Assembly: GCF_000471905.2 (NCBI RefSeq)
Contig: NW_006500010.1
Span: 1,583,815 to 1,647,814, forward strand
Length of the DNA stretch: 64,000 bases
Direction: 5' to 3'
Source of the DNA: Amborella trichopoda
Lineage: Eukaryota; Streptophyta; Magnoliopsida; Amborellales; Amborellaceae
This document shows, piece by piece, positions 11,270 through 22,766 of this stretch (its first letter is position 1; every line of letters starts with the position of its first letter). Made by a program: the position numbers and the translations under genes. The notes under the pieces were generated by a model that was given only the letters and a program-made list of their open reading frames with translations, was not told the origin of the DNA and did no database searches.

Positions 11270-11720
11270 TTTTGACTTTTTTCCAAAATGCCCTTGGTCC
11301 GGGGTTATCATCCTAGACCGATCTTAATTTTTCTCTTCTTTTAATTTTCATCGATGTGGAGGTTCCCATCTTTGGACCGCCCTGATTGTAGTATTACATT
11401 ACATTATACGTAGTCGGAGGTCTCCTTTTCCGGATCACCTATAATGTGGTCAAGCACCACAGTGTCAACAATATGGGGATAGGGACCTCGGACTGCTAAC
11501 TGGATTGAGCTTAAGTTAGCGGTCCGAGATGTCTATCCTCATACCTCCTATAATGTGGTTTAGCACCACAATCTGAGCATTCTAGATGGAGACCTCGAAC
11601 CGGTCACCAATTGTCTTAAAATATAGGGCACAATGAAGAAAACTAAAAAAATTAAAAATTAAAACCTGTTTTGGGATGGTATCCTCGAACCGCATGGCAT
11701 TTTAGGGACAAATAGAAAGT
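11270..11720. mobile_element. Foldback element, ~450 bp imperfect palindrome
   Basis: The two halves are inverted copies. AAAATGCCCTTGGTCCGGGG near the left end pairs with the reverse of CCTCGAACCGCATGGCATTT near the right. TATAATGTGGT...AGCACCACA occurs on both sides. The centre is a tight hairpin, CTCGGACTGCTAAC (11488-11501) against GTTAGCGGTCCGAG (11515-11528). No ORF. This fits a foldback-type MITE. Confidence 0.7.
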
Positions 11721-12151
11721 CTATGGTATCCAACTTTACTTGCAATTTTTAAATCAATTTAACTCTTTTTATGTCTTGCATACAGTTTTTTTTTTTTTTA
11801 TGTGTATGTAGTAGGCTTTCTTTTTTATTAAATTTTTTATTTATTTAATATAATTACAGTGACATCCAAGTGATGCATTTTGGTCCAAAATAAATTTAAG
11901 ACATGCGGCATAAACAAAATTTTTGTTTTCCATTGTTACCACAAAAATATGTTTGGAGGTTTTATGGGGCTGTTATTGGTCTACATCATGGGGTCAACAA
12001 TGTCCTCATGCTAATAGCGACGGTTATATATGTTATAGCACGCGTTATAAAATAGCTTGTCACATGCGATGTCGGGTTTCTAATTTCAACACATATAAAT
12101 TGCTTTAACAATCATTACAAAATTAGAAAATTAATTTTTTATTTTTATGGG
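11721..12151. other. Intergenic DNA, nothing recognised
   Basis: AT-rich sequence. A 61-codon ORF at 11923-12108 has no recognisable motif. Confidence 0.35.
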
Positions 12152-12566
12152 GCCTCTTCGGGCTGGATCGGCTCTATCAGGACCACAACATTTTTAAGGC
12201 TTTTTCTTCTTTATGTCCATTAGTCGGCCCTAGCCTAGCCCGTACATGGCCAAGATCAAGCCTATGCTAGTGCCTCTTCAAGCTGCACCGGCTCTATAAG
12301 GACCACAACTAGGCTAAGGCTTTTTCTTCTTATGTACATTAGACAGGCCCAGCCTAACCCGTACATGGCCAAGATCAAGCCTAGGTCGGTGCCTCTTCAG
12401 GCTGGGCCGGTTTTATAAGGACCGCAGTTAGGTTAAGGCTTTTGCTTCTTTATGTCCATTAGCTGGGCCTAGCCTAGCCCGTACTGGCCAAGATCAGGCC
12501 AAGGCCAAGGCCGGTGCCTCTTCAGGCTAGACCGACTTTATAAGGACCACAGCCAGACTAGGACAA
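12152..12566. repeat. ~120-bp tandem repeat, about 3.4 units
   Basis: Units start with GCCTCTTC at 12152, 12272, 12391 and 12516, giving spacings of 120, 119 and 125. Each carries TATAAGGACCACAAC-like, GGCTTTTTCTTCTT and GTACATGGCCAAGATCAAGC blocks. It is more GC-rich than its surroundings and noncoding. Confidence 0.88.
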
Positions 12567-12639
12567 TGGCAAGGTTGTTGCCAATCCTAACTATAAGAGG
12601 ACATTTATGTCCTTATTAGTATTTGTGTGTAAATAACAA

Positions 12640-13045
12640 TATAAGGAGTATGTTAAGGCGTTTACAATATCGAGCATTTTATAATTGCACTCAACGAATT
12701 TTGAACACTTACATACATTCAAATGCAGTTGAAAATTAATGACAAAAATGGAATTTAACCCATTTTATATTTTCCAAGGGTAATTTTTAAATTTTTTTAA
12801 AAAAGATGGAAAAATATAAAAGTGAGTATTAATGACCAAAACAATTTTTAATCTTTACCATAATGTAAAGAATATTTAAAAATGCATTACAAATCAAATT
12901 CCTTATTTTTAAAATTTATATATATTTTGTTTGAATTTATTTTTAAAAAAAATACCGTTTGATCACCCTAACCACCCAAAACTGGAACCGGCCACTGATC
13001 TAACCGAGCGGTTAGCTGTTAGATCAGGCGATTTTGTGATCAATG
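12640..13045 (+). repeat. Family F element
   Basis: Carries the GTATTAATGACCAAAACAAT core and a 3' part with CCAAAACTGGAACCGGCCAC, like the copies at 2020 and 8490. Confidence 0.6.
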
Positions 13046-13080
13046 GTGGAAATATATAATAGAATAGTAGATGACTAAAT

Positions 13081-13234
13081 AATTGGCTTATGAATCTTGA
13101 GACTGTGTAAATTGCATATGCTGATCTGCCCTTCACGTTACTCTATGATGAGCTCGAAATTGGCTTATGAATCTTGAGACTGTGTAAATTGCATATGCTG
13201 ATCTGCCCTTCACGTTACTCTATGATGAGCTCGA
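13081..13234. repeat. 77-bp tandem duplication
   Basis: Units 13081-13157 and 13158-13234 look identical (AATTGGCTTATGAATCTTGA ... GATGAGCTCGA). This is a recent duplication in unique DNA. Confidence 0.93.
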
Positions 13235-13395
13235 AAATGTGTGTCTCTATATTTATCTTTGTTCAAAGAACTCTAGGGCTAAGACCCATTTCCTGTTATT
13301 GCATAGCATTACTACAAATTTTGAATATGCATTGAACAGTAATTTGGTAAATCATACAACAATTAATATAGAGTGGTTTCTTATGATCTATTTCC

Positions 13396-13467
13396 TGTTA
13401 TTACATAATATCACTACAAATGTTAAACACATGTTATTACATAATATCACTACAAATGTTAAACACA
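13396..13467. repeat. 36-bp tandem duplication
   Basis: TGTTATTACATAATATCACT...AAACACA is repeated with a period of 36. A diverged third unit lies upstream at about 13292-13335. Confidence 0.88.
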
Positions 13468-14119
13468 TGTTGAAAATTATTTAGGTAATGTACGCGACAA
13501 ATACAATATCTCTTGAGGCCTAGCATATTTTGGAAGCCATTTACATGAATACATATATATTTCTTAAAATAATAATTTTCTACATTAAGGAGAAAACTTT
13601 TAACATTTTTTAAATAGAGAAAATAATATTATCCTGGATAAATATTGCACTACATAATAGTGAACGTATCGTATTTGATTTCATGGAAGTACAACGTGCA
13701 TGATGATTATAAAAAAAAAAAACCGTGCATGCACTATATAAAAATGAACATATGTTATTTGATTTCATGAAGGTCTAGCATACATGATGAAAAAGAAAAA
13801 CATAGTGTACATGTATGGGAAAAATTCCATTGATTTAGTGGTAGTTTTTATGGGTGCATGCATAGACCATCATAAATAAGTAATTGGTAAATGGTTTTAT
13901 CAACAATTTAATTGTAAGTATTATAAGCTAAAAATAGACTAAAAAATAAAAATTAATAATAATTTATTAATTTATTACTAATTGTCTGTACTCCTCTAAA
14001 TCCCTTTTNNNNNNNNNNNNNNNNNNNNAAAATAAAGTTAACTTTAGGTTTCGTTCGTTACCTAACAACTAACGTTTAACGGTTAAGTAGTTTATTTTAA
14101 TTTATAATATAGTATATAT

Positions 14120-14153
<34 letters not shown>

Positions 14154-14165
14154 CGCGTGTGTGTA

Positions 14166-14203
<38 letters not shown>

Positions 14204-15120
14204 AAATAAAAATATTAAAAATATAATATTAATAACAATAAGCATGTAATATAAAGTAATTAATGTTATAATAATATTAATTATGTAGTATATTATTATT
14301 ATTATGAGAATTATAATATAATATTTTTATAAATTATTCTATAATTTTTTAATAATATTATAAATATTGATTATATATATTATTCTTTATTCATTAAAAA
14401 TGATAAATATTATATAAATAAAACAAAGGGACTTGTGTATTATCAATACAATATTGTAATAATATATATAATGTTGTTATAAATTATATTATAATTTTTA
14501 TAATAATATTACAAATATTATATTTAATTTTTATAATCATATTACAAATATTATATTTTTATTATTTTGTATTTTTTAAATATAATTAAGTATTGTAAAC
14601 AAAATAAATTAGAGGGACATATATAATCATTCTTTATTCCTCTCATAATCATTCACCTAATATTTTGATTTCCCATATTGTTGAATCACGTAATTATGAA
14701 AATCTTCAAGACCTTACTAAAATATAACTTAATAACTACCATTGATATCTTCTAACAATTTTATTTTTTTTTAGTTGTGCATTACCTTGTCTTTTAATTC
14801 TGCCCCAACCATCTCTAAAGAATCGACAATACCCTTACAAATAACAAAATATTATGATAATAATTATAGAATCATACTTATAATTTCTAATTATTATTAA
14901 TATTGTTAGAACCTCAAAATTGAAAACTAAAAAACAAAAGTAACGAACATCAACATAAAGCATGCTCATGGAGTTGAAAAATACATTGTTTCTTTCTCTC
15001 TTTTTTGGGTAGCTACGTGTATAACTTGTTGTTGGCTTTTTGCTCAATTTACCTCATATATTTAAATATCTACAATAAGTTGAACACCACTCATCAACCA
15101 AAACAACATAAATCAAAAAT
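13468..15120. other. Very AT-rich intergenic DNA with a 20-N gap
   Basis: The gap is 14009-14028. A compound microsatellite lies at about 14116-14201: (AT)n, (GT)n with a GCGC break, then (TA)n. From 14200 to 14640 the sequence is almost pure A and T with ATTATAT phrases. No gene. Confidence 0.6.
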
Positions 15121-15717
15121 ACAAAATCCTATAGGAATAAACCAATAAAGAAATTAAAAATAAAAAGAGAGATGAAAAAGAAAGATAGAGATAAAGCCAT
15201 AGAGAGAGAGAGGAAGTTGTAAAGGAGAAAGAGAAGTCGTGGAGAAGAGATAGACAGAGAGAGGATGTTGTGGGGTTGGGGGAGAGAGAGAGAGGAATTT
15301 GTGGAAAGAGATAAGAGAGAGAAATCAAATTTATTTCTAAAATTTTTCAATCTATCAACGGTCAAATTCCATTAATTTTCTCTAGGATAATATTAGATAC
15401 TTTCGTAAGGCTCTTCTACTATTCCATACATGAGTTTCCTTCTCTTCTTTCTCCTAAACTATATCTCAATTCTCTACCCTATTCTGATTTGTTTTGCTTA
15501 AAAAACGGCAAGATAATTCAAATCCATAAAAGAATATACGTACTTACCTCTTTCTCTCTTTCTCTAAAGGATGAGTACGAAATCTCTCTCTCTTTCTCTC
15601 TCCTCCCCGGAATGTGACTTACACAATATGATCACCTGTCCCATAATCTCTATAGCATTAGGGCCCCTTCTTATTCTACATGTGTCCACCCCTTAACTCT
15701 TGCTTAATAGTGTAATA
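15121..15717. other. GA/CT simple-sequence tracts
   Basis: GA-rich tracts at 15160-15330 and CT-rich tracts at 15540-15605. The leucine/serine-rich ORFs read from them are low-complexity artefacts. Confidence 0.5.
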
Positions 15718-15872
15718 TAGATAGAGAGGCTAATGACATAGCAGATGGATCAGCAAGAATAGGGGTGTCTTTGTCGGAGGTGGTTGTTGGGGACTCCATT
15801 TTCTTGTAAATGTATTTCTCTCCTTCTATGATTAATAAAAGTTCTTAACATCGTCAAGAAAAAAAAGCTTGT
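15718..15872 (+). mobile_element. LINE 3' end fragment (RNase H tail)
   Basis: The frame from about 15718 reads DREANDIADGSARIGVSLSE, the end of a plant L1-type RNase H domain (REANxxADxLAxxG). It is followed by a TAA stop near 15808, an AATAAAAG signal and an A-rich tail at 15862-15869. Only the last ~150 bases of the element remain. Confidence 0.7.
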
Positions 15873-16279
15873 TTATGATTTTTTTTAATTCAACGCATTT
15901 TCATAATGTGCTTATGCGGTTAGAGGTAAAAATACACATAGACACATATTTTTCCATTTTTTGGCTTTCTTATGCCTCGGAGGGAATTCGTGCTTTATGT
16001 ACGCTTGCTCCCTCGAGTAAAAGTTTTAAATCTTGGGATCTATATAAAATTCATTGAATACTTATTTTCAAAAGATAAACTAAATTTTGAGCTATCCAAA
16101 CGTACATCTCACCCTCTAAAAATTCAAGGTTTTGGTTCATCTTTGGAATATTAATTTTTCGGACAAAACACAAAAAAGTTCAAAATTTTTCCTTTTTGGA
16201 ATTTATCACTAAGCTAAAGAGGCCGTATACCCCGAAACTTAGGATCCAAAAGATATTCCTTAAAAGTTATCGTCCTTTC
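15873..16279. other. Intergenic DNA, nothing recognised
   Basis: Short overlapping ORFs have no known motifs. Confidence 0.35.
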
Positions 16280-16860
16280 TATCATGCAATAAGAGTAGGA
16301 AAAACCGGCCGGATCGAACTGGGCGACCCAGTTTTAGCCAGTTTAGGTGTTCTAACTGCTAGGGTTGGAACCCCTACCTGACCTACCTGAGTAGGGCTCC
16401 TACTGAGGCCTTTTTTCCACTACCTGGCCGGTTTCCAGTTATAGCCGGCCGTTAGCCAGGTTAAGCTCGGTTATATCCTGAGTTTGGTGGTCAAGCTCAA
16501 GGCCTCAAGAAAAGAATTCCAAAAAATTATAAAAAAATTCAAAAAAAACAAGAAATTTATTTTTAATATATTTTCTATCATTTTGACAAAGATTGCAAAG
16601 TGTTTAGGCCGTAAATACTTATTTTTATTTATTCCCTTCTTTTTGGATTATTTCTAAAATACCTCTGATTACAAAATGATTTTTCAAAATCTATTTTTTC
16701 ATGACTTTTTTTATATTTTTTTATTTTACTTTAAACATATTCTTCACATTTTTTGGGATTTTTGTATTTCTTATTTTTTTTAAACACGTTTTGGCCAACT
16801 GCCGAAATAGGACAAGATAACCCGGACAAAATTACTCTTCTCGCCCAGGGCTGAGTTATT
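16280..16860 (-). repeat. Family F element, inverted
   Basis: Read on the minus strand it has the AATAAGTATTTACGGCCTAA core and ATCTTTGTCAAAATG phrase. Its GC-rich end has repeated GCCGG/CCGGC words (16300-16460). Confidence 0.5.
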
Positions 16861-16952
16861 TTCCTGGTTCGTGCTTTCCTACATTGCTTGCAACCTTGGA
16901 CTCCTCATCTCTTTCTAAGACAACCCTTAAAACTCTTCATAGCAATCTTGTT

Positions 16953-17525
16953 ATACTTAAATCACTTTATAAAGGAAAAATGTTTAGTGAGTCCGCCAAC
17001 TCACCTATTGATATGTGTCCCCCTTTTAAAACCCATCTTAAAAATGGATTCTGGATCCAAAATTTTGGGGTTTGCTGTTGTCAACTGTAATGATAATGAA
17101 TCTGGAAATTAGCTATTTGGAAAAATAAAAATAGTTTTTTTTTTTTCCATTCCATTTTAGCCTTTAGTGAAAGCACCTTTCGTTGACCTCCGTCATCTGA
17201 GATGGACATCTTAAGCACATGACGGCACACATAGTTTGGTGGGTAAGCTGATTCACAAAAACTGGTTTTCTTTATAGGCGAGTGAATGTAAGGTGCAAAT
17301 GGATACGTCTATAATCTTTATAAACCGGTTATCTTAATAGGTGACTCCTACTTTTTTATTCCAAAAATAAATGGTTTTATCGTAAATAAATCCTCGCATA
17401 AATATTTTACAAATATAAAAAATAAGACTGTGTCCAAAACGGATTTAAAACTGGTGTAAGAACATAAAATCATTAGTTAGATATTGGGGTTTAAATCAGC
17501 TTAGCTCAGCTCATGTTGAATTAGT
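16953..17525 (+). repeat. Long dispersed duplication, copy 1
   Basis: Matches 19573-20555 over its whole length, from TACTTAAATCACTTTATAAA through AAAATTTTGGGGTTTG and CACCTTTCGTTGACCTCCGT to TTTAAATCAGCTTA. Inverted GACTCACCTATT (16999) and ATAGGTGACTC (17336) suggest an inner DNA element. It lacks the ~440-bp insertion found in copy 2. Confidence 0.75.
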
Positions 17526-18685
17526 TTTCGAGTTAGAGCTTTCAAACACTGTTTTTTACTGTGCACCACTATGACTCAAACATACACAGCTGTTTGTTCT
17601 TTCTTCGACGTGTTCGATGCCCTCGTCTCAGTAAGCTCCGAGATACAAACATGTCCTGATAAATATAACCCCAAATGCAACTGAGTCAAGTAACTCCCTC
17701 GCTTTAAGATTTCTCTAAGTTACAATTTCAAGCGAATTTTCTATAAGCACTGTGGTTTTGAGTTGCCACAATGTGATTTAGGTTGTGGGAGGATTTAAGC
17801 AATTTTTATGAGAAAACATGACTAAGTGAGAGAATCTCACAAAACTCGAACTTACAAACTGAGTATAAATTCTTGCATTGTTTCCCTCTTTTAGAACAAC
17901 TTTCTCACACACAATAAAATGAAATGTAACACATATTTTTTTCTTATTTTGCATACAATAAAAAATGTAATACATATTTTGCATTGTGCCAAATCATGCC
18001 TGACATTAATACCTGCCAAAAGGCACTATCAATCTTACTGAAAAGCCAGGATATCCATTGATCTAATAGTTGGGTCACAGTTCACAACATAACCTTTAAT
18101 TTTAATTCTGATACGACCATTAGATCTGTACTATTTTATGAGCTACAAATTTATGATTCTAAAGCAGAAATACCTCCAGAAATACTTAAGATTTATTTCA
18201 TATTCTAAATATTTTTCTAAGATGGATTTTCTTAAAGGGACCGCGTTTGAACATAACCTTATTTAAACTTTTCCTAATGATTGTGTTTAGACTTCAGAAA
18301 ACTTCTGAAGTACCATGGGAAAATACTTTTCTTTATTGAATTCTCCCAAATAACTCGAGAAGATTACACCATGTCTTCTCAAAGAGTCAATTATGTGAGA
18401 TCATTTTCTCCCTAATCAAGTGGGACATGTATAAGAAACAAATTCTAGGCTGGCTTTTATCATTTTCATTTCTTCCTTGATTGTTGTGGTGCCCATGTCA
18501 TCAAGAAGCCATTGCACCACATAAATAAACTTTAATTGACAACTATATAAGAGATGGAAAAAGTATTGAGAGAGGGATGAGAAGGTATGTGCCTAGTGGG
18601 TTACTAGCCCTGCCAAAAACACATCTATTTCGAATTGTTGGTGCTACCCTTTATCACCATGGTCGGATAGCATGGTGAATGTTGA
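17526..18685. other. Intergenic DNA, nothing recognised
   Basis: No ORF with a domain. The sequence looks low-copy within the window. Confidence 0.35.
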
Positions 18686-18689
18686 GTAA

Positions 18690-19000
18690 ATTAAAGTTCC
18701 AAGCTGAATTTTGATGGTAGTTCAAAACGTGATCAAAGCCTTGTGTATGGACCGTCATGGTAGTGCTACTAATTCAAGCCCAATTTGGCTAAAATGAGGC
18801 TGAGACACATTACAGTCTTCAGGGCCTCTGGTTGATTCTAGGCAAGCCCTATCGATTCATCATGGTATGGGACTCGACAAATACTATCCATTGGGTAGAT
18901 GATGGAAATACATGTCCGAAAAGTTCGAAGAAATCCGGGGAATCTTGGTAACCCCAACTGCATCAGTTGACATTCTGTAAGGGAATAGAACATAGGAATG
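18690..19000 (+). mobile_element. LINE remnant (RNase H region)
   Basis: About 18698 reads KLNFDGSS, the first catalytic Asp motif of L1-type RNase H. About 18864 reads VWDSTNTIHWVDDGNTCP, matching the usual EGDSxNxIxWV motif. The frames between are broken by stops and shifts. It is an old fragment. Confidence 0.6.
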
Positions 19001-19572
19001 TCTCACCGGGCAACGTGTTTTCACACAAACAAATGGGCGAAGGTGCATGGTAAAAATGGTGAAATTGACGAGTTTTTCCCCGCTTTTCACTCTTACGAGG
19101 CGGCCCTTAGATGTCAATTTTTACCACAATGTGGAGTTCACACTGATAAATTATTTTTTATCTAGTGAAATGAATGTTTCATCTGGTGAAATAAAAAACA
19201 GTTAAATATAAAAATAAAATAAATTTAGAAACTAGTAGTATATCCATCCATTATGAAAACCAGCTTAATGATAAAAGGACAGTTTATGCGGCCAAGTCCG
19301 CATATGTAGAAATGCAGGCCTCTTAATAAATCTATTTTTGAGATGGATTTTAAGATTTAATTTTTTAAAGACATGTAATATCATGAATATGAAAAATAAA
19401 AAAATTTTAAAGCTAAAAATAATAAGTCTAGTAAAAAAACATTTGGATCATTAGTTTCCATTGTTTTTAGATGGGACACCTACTTGCATCCATCTTTACA
19501 ATGGATGCTTTACACTTTCTAGACAGCATATGTATGTAGAATGCGGTCCAGCATGAAACAAGTTTCCTATAC
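19001..19572. other. Intergenic DNA, nothing recognised
   Basis: AT-rich, with no recognised feature. Confidence 0.35.
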
Positions 19573-20555
19573 TTAAATCACTTTATAAAGGAAAAGTGTT
19601 TGGTGAGTTAGCCGACTCATCTATTGATATGTGTCCCCCTTTCAAAATCATTCTCACAAATCGATTCTAGATCCAAAATTTTGGGGTTTGTATTTGTCAA
19701 CGGTAATGATAATGAATTTTAAAATTTTCTATGTGAAAAATAAAAATAGTAGTTTTATTTTATTTTTTTTCAATGTCACTGCCCTTCTCCACTATCATTT
19801 CTTAATGGGAAAGTATAAAAGGAGACCATGTACCTTTAGTACAAGATGGTCAGATTAATCTTGACCATTGGACCAGAAATTGGGTGGCTGCAATTATTCC
19901 ATTGACCAAGCTCAAACTTCAAAATGAATTTTCTCGAAGTTTGTGACATATCCAAGCTATCAAATTTCACATTAGATGGTTGTAAATAATTGTGACCACT
20001 TTGTATCAAAGGTAAATAGTTTCATTATATACAATCCCAAAAAAATATGGTTATTTCATTATTGCTTATTATGGCGAAACCACTTATCAGTGCCATTATT
20101 AACCATTGCTCCTGGAGGCGTACTTCTAAAATCCCTATATTTATAGCTGTTGCAAAAGGCATGCGGTTTGGTAATACACTAATTTGGCCACTCTTAGTGG
20201 ATAAAATAATTTTAGTGAAGGCACCTTTCGTTGACCTCCGTCTTATGAGATGGACATCTTAAGCACATTAAGACATATTTTGGTGAGTAAGCTGATTCAC
20301 AAAAACTGGTGTCCTCTATAGGTGAGTGAATGTAGGGTGCAACCGATACGTCTCTAACCTTTATAAACCGGTTACCTTTATAGGTGACTCTACTTTTTTA
20401 TACCAAAAAGAAATGGTTTTATCGTAAATAAATACCTGTATAAATATTTAGAAATATAAAAAATAAGATTCTCTCCAAAAACGGATTTAAAATTAGTGTA
20501 AAACCATAAAATTCATTAGATAGATATTGGGTTTTAAATCAGCTTATGTTGAATG
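19573..20555 (+). repeat. Long dispersed duplication, copy 2, with nested insertion
   Basis: Second copy of 16953-17525, about 2.6 kb away. It differs mainly by an insertion at about 19760-20200 that contains a family D MITE (19811-20045). Confidence 0.75.
19811..20045. mobile_element. MITE family D, nested
   Basis: Resembles 34261-34480 and 34488-34700: TTAATCTTGACCATTGGA, ATTGACCAAGCTCAAACTTC and AAATAATTGTGACCAC, with ends TACCTTTAGTACA and AAAGGTAAATAG...ATATACAATCCC. Noncoding. Confidence 0.65.
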
Positions 20556-21742
20556 CCACTGCATGTGTGGTAACCTCCATGGTAAAATGCGTTTCTTCTC
20601 CCAACAATAAGGTCCACAACATCATCTAGCCAAAAATACATCAAGGACCAAATCACGCCCTCAAGTTGCTTCAAAACCTGGGTTTGTTAACTCATGGAGC
20701 CAAACGAGTCCTAAACCTCTGGAAGCCTACTGTAAAAGCACCTGATTACAATCCAATAATATGTTTTCCACTTGAAAATTGTAGGTCTAATAAATGGTTT
20801 TTGGAATAAATAATTGGAGTAAATTTATTCAACCACATCCAACAGATCCATTATCTTGGTTTTCACCGATTCACACAGTATTGTTTGAAGGTGCGCTCTC
20901 CTTTGATTGTTTAAAGCCTCGGCTCTAAACAAATCGCACCCAAGATTAAAATATCTATATATTTAAATATATTAAAATTAGGACCTAGACCCATACCCGA
21001 TCAAACCCGGACCCGATCGGACCCATACCCAAACCCATTGACAAAAACTTAAGGAAAATAAAAAGTGCAAGAAAATCATTGAAAATAGGAGGCTCACATG
21101 CCCTTAGAAGGGTCAGCCGTATGGAGGGATAGCAGAGAGTCCCCCTGGTGAGTTAGCCCAAAGGCATTTGAGTCCAAGATTTGGACCCTGCCTAACCCCC
21201 CGGGTCCAATTTTGGGACCCATACCTAGACTCAGTTCGGGCCTAGCCGTCGGTTCAGGTCCATTGCCACAGCTATTGATACGGCACTAAAATTAAAATAA
21301 ATGGCATGATATATATGGTCGAGGCCGTGACACACCAACCCAACATGGACAGGTCCTACTATTAGGTTAATCATGTAGAGTATATACAAATGGTTATAAT
21401 AGCATAATGGGAGTTCACATTGATTTTGTTCCATAGACCTTTATGTAATTAAAAAAAATACTTGGATGAGTATCATTCCTAAGTTTTAGGCCAACATTTT
21501 AAAAAATAAAAGCTTAGGAACATGGTTTAAAAAGTTGATAGTTTACCAAAAGTGCGCCAGTAGCATGTTCCCATGAACATACTGTAATCAAGTTAAGATT
21601 TGGCATAAACTGCAATCAGCTGTCCAAGTGAAGTCAATAAAAGTACGTGGTACACCACCGAGGCATATCACCGTCCAATTCCTATGAGAATGGTGAATTT
21701 AAATAGACCAAGGTGAAGTCAATAAGAGTACATGTCTAGGTA
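20556..21742. other. Intergenic repeats: MITE A end and hAT-like fragment
   Basis: 20895-20945 is one terminus of family A (GATTGTTTAAAGCCTCGGCT...CGCACCC) with no partner seen. 20975-21265 is dense in GACCCG words (CCCGGACCCGATCGGACCCA) and ends GGTCCATTGCCAC, matching the hAT-like pieces elsewhere. No gene. Confidence 0.45.
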
Positions 21743-22131
21743 GTGGTTTACCATACACCGAACGTTAATACACCCTGCACTATTAGTTTTTGGTGCATCA
21801 TTTTCCTAATTAAATGGACTAAATTCTATTTTTCTTCAATTTTCTTACAAGTTGAAGTGTACAAAAAATCTAGACCATGGTTAGTGTTTGTTGTGCCAAT
21901 AGACCATTGGTTTCTGGTGCACATAGCCACAACAATAAAAATGGTTGTATTGAATTTCATAAAAAAATTCAGTGAAATTTTGGATTTCGGAAATTGGAAT
22001 TGAGAAGAAAACATAATTCATAAACCAATGCAGAGGCAAAAAAAGGCCCACTTAAGAGAGAGAGAGAGAGTGTGTGTGGGGTAAGCAATAGTAATACAAG
22101 CATATCGAAGTGGCATGAAGAGAGAGAATAG
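21743..22131. other. Region downstream of the GATA gene
   Basis: It probably includes the 3' UTR of the minus-strand GATA gene. A (GA)n/(GT)n tract lies at 22055-22080. Several polyadenylation-like AT-rich phrases occur, but none could be assigned. Confidence 0.35.
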
Positions 22132-22766
22132 CTAAGAGTAAACAGTGCCACATGAAAGGGCCATTAAAAGGACTGCAGCTTGTTCTACTTCTTTCACCGG
22201 TTTCCCCTGCTTATGAAACAATACCTCCCCTCCCAGTGGCATTAATCTCAGCTTCAAAGAAACCCCATATCTCTTCCTTCTCTTAATGCTTTCTCTCTCT
22301 TCACTCCTCCTCTTAATGCTTTCTCTCTCTTCACCTTCGACCCCATATCTCTTCCTCTTCTTCATATTTTCCCTCTCTTCACCACCAAGCCCAAGAATGG
22401 TCCTCCTCATCTTCCTGTACTTGATCCCACACGCATTACACAGAGACTGCAACACAAAACCCACCAAGAAAAAAACCCAAAAAAGTCAGAAAATTGCATC
22501 AAGAATTAAATTCAAAGCCAAAGAAAAAATTCCATACTTTAGGACCAGCAGGGCCTCTCCTCCATAGAGGTGTTTTAGTGGTCCGGCAATTTTCACAACT
22601 CTTCAAATTCTCTTTCATCTGCAACAAACAAACTGATTAGATGAAATATGAACTAATCATTGTTCTTATAATCACAAAAAATATAAAAATAAAGTAGGTG
22701 CATACTCACCTTCCAATAATTGGTTTCAACAGGGGCTGAGCTTTCTTGTTCACAAGTATCGATCAT
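22132..22766 (-). CDS. B-class GATA transcription factor with LLM domain (GATA15/16/17-like)
   Basis: Exons 22766-22710, 22618-22538 and 22446-22132 (minus strand) join at GT-AG sites, all in phase 0, giving 150 residues. Exon 2 encodes SCENCRTTKTPLWRRGPAGP and exon 3 opens SLCNACGIKYRKMRR. Together they make one C-X2-C-X18-C-X2-C zinc finger (Cys27, 30, 49, 52), typical of plant class B. The last 18 residues, VEQAAVLLMALSCGTVYS, contain the LLM motif (139-141) of the GNC/GNL and GATA15-17 group. Such factors bind GATA sites in the nucleus and act in greening, cell elongation and hormone responses. Small size and a short N-terminus point to the GATA15/16/17 branch. Residues 75-108 form a charged Glu/Arg/Lys stretch made by an in-frame 30-bp repeat. 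The start is the only ATG in exon 1 in frame with the finger. Confidence 0.93.
22281..22340 (-). repeat. In-frame 30-bp tandem repeat within GATA exon 3
   Basis: TCTTAATGCTTTCTCTCTCT recurs at 22281 and 22311 with a period of 30. It encodes two ERESIKRR-type decapeptides, and related KRKRYGV blocks flank it. It adds length to the linker between zinc finger and LLM motif without breaking the frame. Confidence 0.88.

Noticed and set aside
11488-11528. Central hairpin as a microRNA precursor
   Set aside because: It is the middle of a larger foldback repeat; no sign of a distinct mature arm or conservation.
15113-15365. Overlapping serine/leucine ORFs
   Set aside because: CT/GA simple sequence, no domain.
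22450-22467. In-frame ATG upstream of GATA exon 3 (reads MVGFVL)
   Set aside because: It lies in the intron; using it would lose the first two zinc-binding Cys. The splice acceptor at 22446 is clear.
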